From Blastocladiella britannica (lineage: Eukaryota > Blastocladiomycota > Blastocladiomycetes > Blastocladiales > Blastocladiaceae), in contig MU624676.1 in assembly GCA_025349905.2 (NCBI GenBank), positions 1 through 32,350 of the forward strand: a stretch of DNA of 32,350 nt, read 5' to 3'. The notes under the pieces are model-generated. The model saw only the letters and a list, made by a program, of their open reading frames with translations, made no database searches and was not told the DNA's origin. The position numbers and the translations under genes were made by a program. Below, piece after piece: positions 1-9,769 of the stretch; the stretch's first letter is position 1, and each line of letters starts with the position of its first letter.

Positions 1-1
1 G

Positions 2-2106
2 GATTCCCATGATTTCGGCGGCTTCTCAACGCCCTTTTCGATGCATGCGGTCGTCGATTACATACTGCAGCCGCGCCGGTTCCGCTCCATTGCCCACCTG
101 TCGCTGGATGACGTGGTGCGCGAGTGGCATGTCCTCCCTGTTTTTCGAGAAAGCACCAAAACGTGGACCTTTCCCGCACCAGAACCATTGACTGCATGTC
201 TGGCCGCGCCGAGACTGAGGCCCGTGCCCGAGGGACTACAACTGCCGGGGCAGTACTTGTTGATGGGCGAGCTGGACCTCTTCATGGCCACTACACGGCG
301 GCTCGCATTGTTGGTTCCGACGCTGACCAGCGCCACCGCCCCGATCGCGCTTTGGCTGCGGCTTGGGATTGACGACCGCGATGCCGTGCGCAGAGGGTTT
401 TCCACCATGAACAACCCTTCTAACGTGATGGAGCCAGCAAGGATGACCCTGCCCACGTACTGGGCGGTCTTGGCAGCGGCCGAGGGTCGTGCCAGCATCT
501 TGGATTTCCTCGTGGCTGAGCTCAACGTGGACGCGCATGCTCTGATGGCGTTCCTATCGCGCAAGCTGCTCACCTCGTATTTCCTCAAGTCCCTGATCCA
601 ATTCAGCGCCGCGACCCGCGTCATGCCCACGTGGCACTGGCTCATTGCACACGGGTACCATTTCTCTGCGGGTGAGTTTGGCCTGCTGGTGATATACGCG
701 CAACACGCGACCGAGTACGAAACAGTGCGGTCGCTCTTCCATGCGTTCGATAAGCCCAACATTTTGGCTGATCCAGTCCCTTCTAAACGGAGTAACTGGC
801 GGCTCATGTCGTTTCTTGAGCATTGGGCTCGGCGTGGTCATGTGGGTTTGATTTCCGAGTTGGCCGAGCTGGGGGCTCTCTCCCCTTGGCTCATTTTGCA
901 GATGCTCGAATGGAACGTGCCGGGAGCAACGATACTGCCGGTCATCATGTCGATCATTCCATTGGTCCCGGGTGGCATGGATGCTGTGATCTCTGCAGGT
1001 ACTCCATTTTATCGTTTGACGCTTTTCTGTTTCATTGACCCCGAAATGGCTAAAACATAGGTCTGGAACCCCACAAGAGCAACAAGGATGTGGTCATCAA
1101 GCTCGCTTTCCTGTTGGGAGCTCAAGCTATGACCAACGTGGTGGTCCAGCACGGCCAGCGGCTCGATATTCTTGAAGCGATTCTCGGCGTCCAGGGGATC
1201 CAGAGCCGCGTGGACCACGTGGTGCTGCTGCACTACTTGCTGGAACCGTACGTCAAGGACGGACAACGGATCGGGCCCGAGCTCGCGAATGAATCGCAAA
1301 TCAAGCTGCTGATGCGCGTGCTGTGCGATCCAGGCCAACTCGGAGTTTCTGCGTGGAACGCGCTGGATGCTTTATCGGTCCCGCAGCGGCTGCAGCTGTT
1401 TACGGTCATTGCGGCGGTGGCTCCGCGGCTCACGTACGTTTCCGAGAGCGAGGACCCGGCGCCGGTTGCTTCTGTGGGGTCGTCATATTCAGAGTGGCCC
1501 ACGTGGCAGTGGGTGCTGGACCAGCTCTTGGCCCGCACACAATTCGATCCCCACACCGACCCGACTGACCACGACCTCGTACTTCCGCTGCTGCACCAGT
1601 TTTTTTTGGCCGCATGGGACCCACCCACTCGTGGAGCGGCCGCCGGGTTCGTGCGTGACGAGGTCACGGGCAGTCGGTGGGACGCGTATCCAACCGCAGC
1701 AGCTGCGGCGGCCGCCCCAGTCCCCATTGTCGGAACCCGGTCGCCACTCGTTTTTCGCGACGACCTGGGGACGATGGCACCGCGGTTGGCCGTGTGGGCA
1801 GCAGCGCGGCTTTGTGTCCTGGCACTGGATGCGACGCGAACTGCTGGCATGCGCTTGACAGCCGACACGCCAACGTGGTTGTGGCAGGCGCGGCTGGACG
1901 CCATTACCGCAGCATCACGAGAGCAGCCACTGACAGGGAAATGGGCCGCGATCCCACTTGATTCGACGTGGCCAGAGATGGTGGATGCCGCGATCGCTGC
2001 TGGCCGGACTGGTCTTGCGCAGCTAATCCTGCAAGTCGTCGCAGAGGAGCAGCGTACCATGCAGGTCCCGCTGCTGCTGACGAGCGAAGCGGTGGCCTTA
2101 AAGTAG
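2..2106 (+). CDS. Helical repeat-like protein of unknown function, 5' partial, two exons
   Basis: I do not recognise this protein. The reading frame is open from base 2, so the 5' end lies outside the window. Exons are 2-998 and 1061-2106; the 62-nt intron starts GTACTC and ends ACATAG, and removing it joins the frames in phase 1, giving 680 visible residues. The protein is rich in Leu, Ala and Trp and looks all-helical, with stretches such as YWAVLAAAEGRASILDFL and THWLIAHGY-like segments (here TWHWLIAHGYHF) that recall degenerate ankyrin helices. It may be a distant relative of the W-rich ankyrin-like proteins at 15.5 and 25.5 kb, but it lacks their WWW signature. No signal peptide or membrane span can be judged without the N-terminus. 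The ATG at 41 is in frame, but the good upstream coding frame suggests it is internal. The stop is TAG at 2104. Coding status is fairly certain; family assignment is not. Confidence 0.7.
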
Positions 2107-2231
2107 CCCGGGCTTGGTACAAGATAACCAGTTTACAAAATAGAAGATATATAAAAAGCGATTACGCTGCTCCGACCATCATTCTGGCGCTGGATACTCT
2201 TTATTGAAGGGTATTCGGAAAAAGCGTCGAT

Positions 2232-2926
2232 TCAAGCAGAACCATTGAAGTACTGGCTCGACACTTGGATAAACACGTCCTCGAGCGAGCAGTTGTTGAG
2301 CCCGAAATCCACCACGCTCTCGATCCCGCCGCCAGCCACAAACGCAAACACGCGCGCCAGATCAGCGCCGGGAGCGAGCAGGACCGACACGCGCACCTCC
2401 CACTGCCACGTATTCGAGACACAAACGCCGCCGCGTGCCCGAGTCCCCGCAAGCGCATCCTTCAGATCGTGGCGGATCGCAAGCGTCGTTGTCGTCGTGT
2501 CCCCTTGAAGCTCGCCCTTCAGTGCCGCCACCACGCGGTCCATGGCCGCATTCTCGGCTGCGAGTACGCGCACTGCCAGATCCGAAGTCGAGTCCTTGGC
2601 GTCAACGGATACGGGCAGTTGCATGTGCAGGCTCGTGCCGGTCCCGTAGCGTGCGCAAATGTCGACCTGGTCACCGAGCACGCGCATCTTGCCGCCGGCC
2701 ATGATGCCGATCCGCGTGCAGAGCGCTTCTGCCTCACTGTGTTTACATCATTAAGGTCAGTTTTAGACATGGACAGCTGGAAAGAAAGGACGTACGTCAT
2801 GCTGTGAGTGGTGAGCATAATGGCCGCGTCCCCACGCTCGCGAAGCGCACCAAGCAACTTCCACACGCCAACGCGGTTGGTAGGGTCGAGCCCCGAACTC
2901 GGCTCGTGGATTGGAAAAAAAAGACT
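2232..2926 (-). pseudogene. ABCA-type ABC transporter, 3' fragment (C-terminal end of a nucleotide-binding domain)
   Basis: Exons 2736-2232 and about 2926-2796 are joined by a 59-nt intron (2737-2795, donor GTACGT, a CTGAC branch-like motif, acceptor ACACAG). The joined product reads EPSSGLDPTNRVGVWKLL, then the H-loop IMLTTHSMTEAEALCTRIGI, then IMAGGKMRVLGD and a regulatory-type tail. This is the post-Walker-B part of an ABCA nucleotide-binding domain, including the D-loop (SSGLDP) and switch His. Walker A, Q-loop and the LSGGQ-type signature are absent. The Walker B Asp position before EPSSGLD reads His. Upstream (2927-3090) no frame resumes the family; there are instead two copies of a TGGAAAAAAAAGA-like A-rich tract at the break. 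I therefore read this as a 5'-truncated remnant. A rearranged assembly, or a very distant upstream exon, is the alternative. Confidence 0.7.
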
Positions 2927-3113
2927 GGAAAAAAAAGAATAGCGTACAATTTATGAGCGGCGCCAGGCCAAAGCGCCATCGTGCTCGCGGCCGGCACAGG
3001 GCGTAGTGGGTTGGCACTCAAGCGATTTTTGCACGAAAGAGCGAGGTCAATGGGAAATAGCGGTCTTTGTCGAAACTTAAAATGCACTGGACCACGTGAA
3101 TCGAAGGAAAAGG

Positions 3114-4282
3114 ATGCCGCCGTACCGCTACGTCAGCTGCGACATTCACGTGTACTCGCCGCGCCCGCACCAGGCCAAGTCGATCGGCCCGGCGTCTGTC
3201 CCGTTACTGGGGTTCCCCGCGGTCCCCGCCCCTTCAATAGTTCCGCGTATCAAGGGCGCCTGGCACGTGGCATCGTACATTGAGTGCCCGAGCGTGCATG
3301 CCCCCGTGATCAACGAGTGGTGGGTGCTGAGCCTGTGGAACCGGCACGCGTCCGACACGCTGGGGGCTAATGTGTACGCGTACGACGCCCAGGGCAACTT
3401 GCTGCACGACTACTCGGGCGGGCGCCATATCTTTGTTCCGTCGCACCGGTGGGTGCCCGTGAAGCTGAAGTTTAACCCGGCACAGTTCGCGTGCCTTCGC
3501 ATTGTCTGGAAACGGGCCGAGCCCGAATATGGCAGCACGACACGCGCTTCGGCTGCCGCTCGGTCGTTGCCGTCGGGCCACCCGGCCGCTTCGTATGTTT
3601 CGCTGTTTACGTGCACAAGTATATAGGCTCCTGACAATACCCATGAAATAGAGTGCACGCGGTCACGTACAAGATTGACGCCGACATCGACCCGCTCATT
3701 GTGTTTGACATGTACTGCCGGCCCACACAAGACCTGTGTGACTTGGGCGTGCTGTGCGAGCCCGAGCGCGTGGTTCATGCCGCGCCCGTCCGCGGGTTCT
3801 TTGAGCCGCCGCCGCCTCCGCCGCAGTACTTAGTCGCGCCGCCCCCGGCCGTGGCACCTCCTAATCCGTGGGCTAAACGCAAGTCCAATCGTCGTGCCGC
3901 GGCTGCGGCTGTTGCGGCTGCACCTGCTCCCGCTGCCTCCGAAACGGTGATTATATTGGACGACTCGGACGACGATGGTGGGGCCGAGCCCATTGACGTG
4001 GATGCCATGGAAGTGGATGGGATTGCCGAGGCGGTTTTGGAGACGGAAGCGCTGTCGTTGTCGCGGCAAGGAAGCGGATCATCGTGGCCAGACTCGGAAC
4101 CAGACCCTTTCGTTGTGGACGTGATGCCGCACCGCCCACCGACAGATTCGGGACCCGCACCATTTGTTGTGGATGTTGCGCCGCGTCGGCCACCGCCTCG
4201 TCCGCCATCCGAACCTGTCCCCGTTGTTGCCGCGGCATTCTCGGATGTGATTGTGATTTCATCGAGCGAGGACGACGATTGA
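3114..4282 (+). CDS. Proline-rich protein with two SUMO-interaction-like motifs
   Basis: Exons 3114-3592 and 3652-4282 flank a 59-nt intron (GTATGT ... CTGAC ... AAATAG, phase 2); the product is 369 aa. I chose ATG 3114; the open frame extends upstream only to a GTG. The N-terminal ~160 residues look like a compact beta-rich domain (WWVLSLWNRHASDTLGANVY, WVPVKLKFNPAQFACLRIVW) of no family I can name. A Pro/Ala-rich linker (PPPPPPQYL, then poly-Ala) follows. Two hydrophobic cores are each followed by Ser/acidic residues: VIIL at 259-262 with DDSDDD, and VIVI at 359-362 with SSSEDDD at the very C-terminus. This is the classic layout of SUMO-interacting motifs, the second of the phospho-SIM type. 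Between them is a short tandem repeat, PxPFVVDVxPxRPP. No RING domain is visible, so it is not an obvious STUbL. It is convergent with OST48, with 38 nt between the stop codons. Confidence 0.75.
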
Positions 4283-4320
4283 AGAATTCCACTTTTTTTC
4301 AAGAATTATATACTCGGGTC

Positions 4321-6028
4321 TTAGTTCTTGCGCTTGCGGGCCCGACCACCGACGGGCGATGGTTCAGCAGCGCCGCGACCAGAGGTGCGGGAAGAAGCAG
4401 AGGTAGTCGCAGCTTCGTGCTGCTCGGCCTTGATCAGCGCCGCCGCCGCCGCATTGGCGCGCGCCACCGGATCCGCCACAACTGGCGCATCCTTCTTCTT
4501 CTCCTCCCCCGTACCACCAGGCGCGGGGACATGGCGATACGTCACCCACAGGGCAGCGACCACGAGCGCCGCGACCGACTGCATGACCACCGCCGCATAG
4601 TACGGCCACGCGACCGTCAGCCACCGCGGGTACTCGTTGTGGCGGAACGGGCGAATGCTGATGGTCTCGGCATGGTCGATCCACGTCCACCCGGCGCGCG
4701 CGTGCTGCACCGCCAGCGTGAACACGCCGTACACGTCCGGAAGCTGCGCGGTCACCGTGTAGGTCGCGGCGGTGGCGGTGGTGAATGCGAGGGACATGGG
4801 GAGGCGCAGGTACGGGTCCAGCATCGTCGCGCTCCATTGCAGCTGGTCGCCGGCCGCCACCAGGTACGGACGCCACCGGTCAACGGTCCACTGCTGCAGG
4901 GTGATGTTGTAGGTCTACGTAATTTCATATATTGCCGGGGTCAGTGCGCTCTGTGAGGCATCAGTAAAATTGAGAGCATACAATCGTGTCGCGGATCCGG
5001 TACATGTCGAGCTGCTTTGACCCGCCAAACTTGGCGTGCGAGGCGGACACCACGCGCACCACCGACTTTTCGTGCATGGTCCACTGCAGCAGCTGGTCCA
5101 CGATCGCTCGGTTGGGCGAGAACGCGCTGTGCTCATTTATATGTCAGTACGCAAGTCCAAACTCAAGAGGAAACGGTTCCACATACGCGTTCGCCAGCAT
5201 GCCCGCCGATCCCAGAACCAGCGCACGCGCGCCATTGGTCGCCTGGACAGCGGCCACCAGCACCTCCGCGGGCGTCCCCGCCGACCCACCGATCGACAGC
5301 ACCGGCTCGATCCCCGGGTTGGTGGCGGCGTGAACCGTCAGCCCAAGTCCCTGCGGGTACGCGAGCGCCGACGCAGAGTCCGACGACGCCGCGGCAGCAC
5401 GGGCGGTGGCGGCGGGAACCAGCGCAGTGACGTCGGTGACGACTACCGCCGACTTGCCTGGCGCAAACGAAGACGCCGGTCGCGACACGTCCAGGCCCAG
5501 TTCGTACGCCACGTCCTTGTACGAGTCGGTGACGCCCGCAGCCATGGCCAGAACCAGGTTGCCGCCGGTGCGCAGGTAGTCGATCACGGCCGCGGGTGCC
5601 AGCGCGTCCTTGAGGGCTTTATTATTATTATTATATTGTCAGTAAGGTAGTACGACGCCTAGATAATAGACGTACGCTTGGATGGCGCCAGAAGCAGCAG
5701 GTGATCAGAGGTGCGGTCGCCGTGCTCGACCAGGCGCACGGTCGGGCCCGATGCCTGCACGTCCACGGTAAAGCCGCGATCTGTTTTAATGTATTTTTCG
5801 CGTCGTAACGATCAACAACCCATAATAACAACAGCTTCAAAAAATACCAGTGAGCATCTGCAGCAGCTGCGAGTAGGTGGCCTGGGCGGTCGCGGGCTCG
5901 TCGACCACGGCCAGGACGCGCTGGCCCGTGAGCGACGCGGCGTGCGCGGCGGGCAGCACAATGGCCGCCAGCATGACCGTGGTAGCGAGCACCAATGTTG
6001 TGGTGGTGGCGCGTGGGCGGTTGGTCAT
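4321..6028 (-). CDS. WBP1: Oligosaccharyltransferase 48-kDa subunit (OST48/Wbp1 family)
   Basis: Five exons: 6028-5848, 5780-5676, 5616-5187, 5126-4982 and 4914-4321, with introns of 67, 59, 60 and 67 nt. All phases agree, giving 484 aa. The protein starts with a cleavable signal sequence (MTNRPRATTTTLVLATTVML, then an Ala-rich cleavage region). It continues with RVLAVVDEP, the LLLLAPSK stretch and GGNLVLAM typical of the lumenal domain. It ends in the diagnostic ISIRPFRHNEYPRW and WPYYAA motifs followed by one membrane span (about SVAALVVAALWVTY). In yeast and animals this subunit helps hold the ER oligosaccharyltransferase that N-glycosylates proteins. The cytosolic tail is long, Ala/Ser-rich and ends RKRKN; a basic tail is usual in the family but not at this length. 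Exon 3 can be read through its donor to a stop; the GTATGT/CACAG intron at 5127-5186 restores the family sequence. The gene is divergent from GST copy 1. Confidence 0.92.
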
Positions 6029-6611
6029 TGTTCTTTCAACACAGGCGTAATGTCGCCTCTTGTTTTTTGGAAGAGACGTTTTTGGTAAAGTCCGTGAACG
6101 ACCCACATGGCCGATCACCTCGACGGTGGCAAAATTGCAATGATGAAGACGTTGGGACGTGTCAAGTGTTGAAGTTATGGCATCGACCGAGCTGCATGCG
6201 GAATTGCTCGTGGCCGGAGTACTTGGCTCCACTGCATTCAATTTCGTTGAACTAGTCTTAAGCAGTTTGTACGCGCTTTCGCTTTCGGATGTGAGCATAT
6301 CCTCAGATCCTATTGCCGCACCAGAAGTTGGACTCCGGGGACTTGAAGCAGCAGGAAGTTTCCCAGGATCCGCCGGCTAGGAAATGTTGCCCCAGTTTTT
6401 TTGCTATCGACGTGGACCTTCCTTTGTATCTTAGTCAATCGTCCATAGTATTGTGCGTGAATGACTGGGTGCCTGCATACGCATGCCTTTGTGTGCAGGG
6501 AGTCACTGCTGCAGGTATAAATTCGGAGGACCGAGTTGGCCCCACTCACTCCTCCTTCGCTCGTCACCCAATCCAATACCACACAAACACAAACAACTAC
6601 GAACAATAACG
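6029..6611. promoter_or_regulatory. Divergent promoter region between OST48 and GST copy 1
   Basis: This 583-bp region holds no gene I can support. A TATAAAT box lies at 6516-6522 on the plus strand, about 90 nt before the GST start codon, after GCATGCCTTTGTGTGCAGGG. On the other strand it must carry the OST48 promoter, but I see no clear TATA there. Open frames crossing it in both directions look like chance extensions. The leader just before the GST ATG is a CA-rich stretch (ACACAAACACAAACAACTAC). Confidence 0.6.
6516..6522 (+). promoter_or_regulatory. TATA box of GST copy 1
   Basis: TATAAAT about 90 nt upstream of the start codon; exactly conserved in copy 2 at 11837-11843. Confidence 0.6.
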
Positions 6612-7333
6612 ATGACCGCTTCCGTTCAGTACACCGTTTGCTACTTCCAGATGCGTGGTCGTGCCGAGCTGATCCGTACCATCTTTGAGTACGCCGGAGT
6701 ACGTTGCTTTCACAATTTTGTTCAAATGACTCCCTTCTCATCAACAACAACTGCAAATAAATTCAAAAATAGGTCAAGTACGAGAACAAGTACCCCGTCG
6801 ACTGGAAGGCCGAAAAGGAATCGGCTCCGTTTGGCCAACTCCCGGTCCTGATCATCAAAGACACGACCACAGGCAAGGAGGAGACGATTGCGCAGACTCA
6901 CGCGATTGTTCGGTACCTGGCGACCCTCTTCGGCCTGACCCCGTCGGATCCCATTCTGGCGGCCAAGGTGGACATGGTCGGCGAGTCGCTCGACGAGTAC
7001 GCGCAGACGGTTCTCGGGTGGTACTTCCAGCCTCCGGCCGGCGAGGAAGCCAAGCAGGCCGCCAAGGTCCAGATCGTGAAGGAGACGGTGCCCGCGTTCA
7101 TCAAGTACCAGAACAAGCTGCTGGCGGCCAACGGCAACAACGGATACTATTTCGGGACCGAGACGACGATGGCCGACATTGGGCTGTTTGCGCTGGTCGC
7201 CAACTGGAACACCAAGTTCCCGGAGGCGTTTGACCGCGAGCAGATGCCGGAACTGTACAAGGTGTGTGATCGCGTGGCCAAGATCCCGCGTATCGCCGAG
7301 TACTTGGAGTCGCCGCGTCTGCATGCCTTGTAA
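6612..7333 (+). CDS. Glutathione S-transferase, sigma-like, copy 1
   Basis: Exons 6612-6698 and 6773-7333 are separated by a 74-nt intron (GTACGT ... AAATAG, phase 0), giving 215 aa, the usual cytosolic GST length. The N-terminal thioredoxin-like domain begins TVCYFQMRGRAELIR. Tyr11 sits in the YF position that is catalytic in sigma-class enzymes (thiolate activation of glutathione). FGQLPVL (cis-Pro loop) and QTHAIVRYLA (glutathione gamma-glutamyl binding) follow. The C-terminal helical domain includes MADIGLFALV, the family N-capping region. The enzyme should conjugate glutathione to electrophiles, or act as an isomerase, in the cytosol. It has its own TATA box and shares a divergent promoter with OST48. 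Its near-identical partner lies at 11922-12643 and differs at 11 residues, listed there. Confidence 0.93.
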
Positions 7334-7623
7334 AAAATCGAGTGTTTTGATTTTGGAGTGAATCATTCCCTTTTCTTCACAATATATTTTTTCTTGCATC
7401 TCTTTTTTTTTCTTCTACTCTTAAAGGCACAACTTGGGCGTATTTCGAATGGAATGGTAAGAAGAAGAGTATATTGAACGCCCAAAGCTCGCCTTGAAAA
7501 CACGTCATGGTACCCGACAATAATCGCAGTGTCCGGCTCTGGGCGGTTTACCAACCTCGACGATGCGCGTGGTGCGAGCCAGGGCGGCAGGAGAGCACCC
7601 CCAAACGATCGCGGACGTCTGCC
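7334..7623. other. 3' flank of GST copy 1, no gene
   Basis: Up to 7587 this is the 3' part of the duplicated block, with T-rich tracts (TTTTTCTTGCATCTCTTTTT) that may belong to the 3' UTR. I see no coding sequence between the GST stop and the Helitron remnant. Confidence 0.5.
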
Positions 7624-8430
7624 TCAGTGAGAGTGCATCCGTGAGCGGGAAGCTTGGCGACGGCGCAGCTGCAATGCGAACTCATCCGTCAGCGAATCAA
7701 TGCGCGGGATAACCACCAACTCATCGTGGAAGGACCGCCCATGATCTTGGCTCGAATCACATGCGGGAGGCACCATTCTACGACCATGCGCGTGCCGGTA
7801 CACAATCCTTGCGCTGGGTCCAGATTGCACAACAGAATGATCGGTGCACCAACACACAGCCGCAGCCGGTATAATGGGTGACCTGACGTCATGAGCGTGT
7901 TGAGCACCTCCAGCGGGAGGAGCTCGGTGCCCAGATGGTTGCCGTCCGCACCCGAAACAGAGTCAGAGGAGAGGTATTCCACAACCATACCATCCTCCAC
8001 CATCGCGTTGTTGATAGCGCGCACGTCCTCGCGCAATGGCGCCAAAAATGCAGCGACCCAGCAGCTGGTCAGGCCGTCGCGGGTCACCAACGGGCCCAAA
8101 CACATAAAAGCCGAATGAGAAGTGCGGCCACCGGGCAAGAGCGCCGCGGCAATCCTGGCGAGGGCAATCGATCCCAGAAGTGGAGCATCTGGGCGGCAGA
8201 GCAACCGGACCTTGGCGAAGAGGACCAAATATAAAAGAACGACCCCCCTGTACCGCCCGGGGCGGCGCGCTTAAAAATTCGCGAGAGCGCAGGGGGCAAT
8301 GGCACCAAGCATCCCAATCAACGTCTTGCCTTGCCGGCTCAGAACTTGCTCGATCTCCCAAAGCGCCATGAGATACAGCGGTTCGAGGTTGATCTTGGCA
8401 TCAGGCATGGCCGTCGACCACTGGGAGTCT
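7624..8430 (-). pseudogene. Decayed Helitron/Pif1-like helicase
   Basis: Reading right to left, successive frames give family pieces in the correct order. First comes NLEPLYLMALWEIEQVL with RQGKTLIG (8400-8300). Next is a damaged Walker A, APGGTGGSFFYI, where the Lys of GGTGKT is Gly. Then come LARIAAALLPGGRTSHSAF, LREDVRAINNAMVEDG, VVEYLSSDSVSGAD, LPLEVLNTLMTSG, LRLCVGAPIILLCNLDPAQG and finally the PRIDSLTDEFALQLRRRQ box. These match the Helitron RepHel helicase domain and Pif1 helicases. The piece between GRTSHSAF and LREDV is far too short, so most of motifs II-IV is deleted, and at least two frameshifts are needed. The Rep (HUH) domain is not in the window. It is a dead transposon fragment. 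Confidence 0.75.
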
Positions 8431-8954
8431 CTCGATCGCTTGGCGGTGTGCAGGGTCTTGACCAGGGCGTCACGGAGTCACACCCAAGAGCTCGTACGGG
8501 CGGCCAACCATGCAAAAGACCAACTTTACCGCATAACCCAAGAGGGAGGCTGTATATCGTGTAAAAGAGCACCAAAGAGAAGGGAGTGTTCGCTCTCCTC
8601 ATCAGCAAGTCGAAATCAGTGAATGGAGCCCTTTTTATTTGAACAGTGTCATATTCCTAAGGAATAAGACAAAGCAAGCGGGACCGTCTGGGAAAACCTA
8701 AATCCTAAAACTGTGACGTTCGCTGTTCAGGGAGGCACTGCGATCTGGGTTGGTGGAAAAGACTAGGAGGTTTCTGGTTCAATACGACTTGTATTCTAGT
8801 CAATGTAAATGACTCGTGACGCAGAGCCCAGGACGCGGCACTGGTCGCGAGTGTCCCTTTTATACCCGCCATGGTCCCCCTCTTCCACTGCCTTCGTTGG
8901 TCAGGTGACCATGGCCAACGTTCCACCAAGTTTCACCACATGTGACGCCACGGA
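8431..8954. other. Intergenic sequence with no supported gene
   Basis: The upstream part of the Helitron remnant fades here; short open frames on both strands show no family resemblance. A TTTTATACC stretch near 8858 could be a TATA-like element for the decayed plus-strand gene that follows, but this is weak. I could not identify a Helitron terminus. Confidence 0.35.
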
Positions 8955-9687
8955 TCGCCACAGACGTACTGCAACACCGCCTCGGGCTCGTGCCTCTCGC
9001 TCACCCCCATTGGTAAAGTGCACTCCGTAAAGGATGTGGACCCATGCGAGCCCGTATTTGCGTGCCTATTTCGCTCGGCCAGTGATCCGAGTCCGATAGG
9101 ACAGCGCCAAGCGCCAACCAGGACATCGAATTTCCCAAAGGTAACGAAAACATCGACGCCATCATCTACTCCATGGGTATCTAATACGGATAGTACGGGG
9201 TCTGGCGGCCACTCCATGTCCACCGTGATGACTGTGGTATTGGGAGTCATTATTCTACGTTGCAGCCTCCTACCATTGATTGCAGGTAATAAAGAATTGC
9301 CACAGGCGCCTTTGACGGCTCTACCGACACGCCCGACGCGCGCGACAACCGAGAGGTCGGATTCGGTACGGTCTTCTTCCACTGTCCTCGGAATCGCGCT
9401 CTTGACGAACAGATATTTCCCAGATTGAGCCTCCACCCACGTAATCGGCGGCTCCTCGTCCCACTGAGATTATTGCAGCGGCGACGCCTATCGATACGCT
9501 GCACCAACCAAATGCCAATGGAATCCCTCTCGTTCCTCTGTCATCCACAGCTGTCCCTGCGGCATCCATGTCCGAGCCCGCGCTTGAAAATCCACCTGGC
9601 TACAACGACTCGCCTTCTGTTCCTACACCTGTGCCGACGCCGACTCGCCGCGGATCCAGTCAAGACCCCGCGGACCCGCCGTCGTGA
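8955..9687 (+). pseudogene. Probable decayed single-pass membrane protein gene with Cys-rich ectodomain and PPxY tail
   Basis: Three pieces of plausible protein lie in order but in different frames. The first is Cys-rich (TYCNTASGSCLSLTPIGK, DPCEPVFACLF). It runs on through a Ser/Thr/Pro-rich stalk (TKTSTPSSTPWVSNTDST) into one membrane span (MSTVMTVVLGVIIL). After a stop at 9426-9428 and a shift of frame, a Pro-rich tail appears (APRPTEIIAAATPIDTL ... ENPPGYNDSPS) ending in TGA at 9687; PPGY fits the PPxY motif bound by WW domains. An in-frame TAA interrupts the tail at about 9442. The Cys spacing echoes that of the intact gene at 9770-10354 (TYCKNGRCVP, NDPCLPNLKC), so it may be a dead relative. 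An unrecognised intron could explain one of the breaks. Confidence 0.4.
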
Positions 9688-9769
9688 AATGTTGGAGATA
9701 CCTTTAGATCGTCAGCAAATAGAGGAAATTGTATTTGAATTAGCAACGACTGTTAAAAATAATCGACCC

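Larger units (their letters stand above)
6013..7587. repeat. Segmental duplication, copy 1 (OST48 start, shared promoter, GST gene, 3' flank)
   Basis: This block matches 11334-12895 almost base for base. It starts inside the first codons of OST48, spans the whole divergent promoter and GST copy 1, and ends at GAGCCAGGGCGG. By eye, about 520 bp of promoter (6013 to about 6533) are identical between copies. Differences cluster in the GST 5' leader (small indels) and exon 1, with a few in exon 2 and the 3' flank. The copies are in direct orientation about 5.3 kb apart. Confidence 0.95.

Noticed and set aside
1233..2060. 275-codon minus-strand frame opposite gene 1 exon 2
   Set aside because: Ser/Arg-rich shadow with no motif; the plus-strand frame joins through a good intron.
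3775..4302. 175-codon Ser/Gly-rich minus-strand frame
   Set aside because: Antisense of the Pro/Ala- and Asp/Ser-rich tail of the SIM protein; no independent support.
5127..5150. A 24-nt intron in OST48 (GTACTG ... CACAG)
   Set aside because: A donor GTATGT 36 nt upstream gives a 60-nt intron with the same acceptor, normal size here, and restores a better family sequence.
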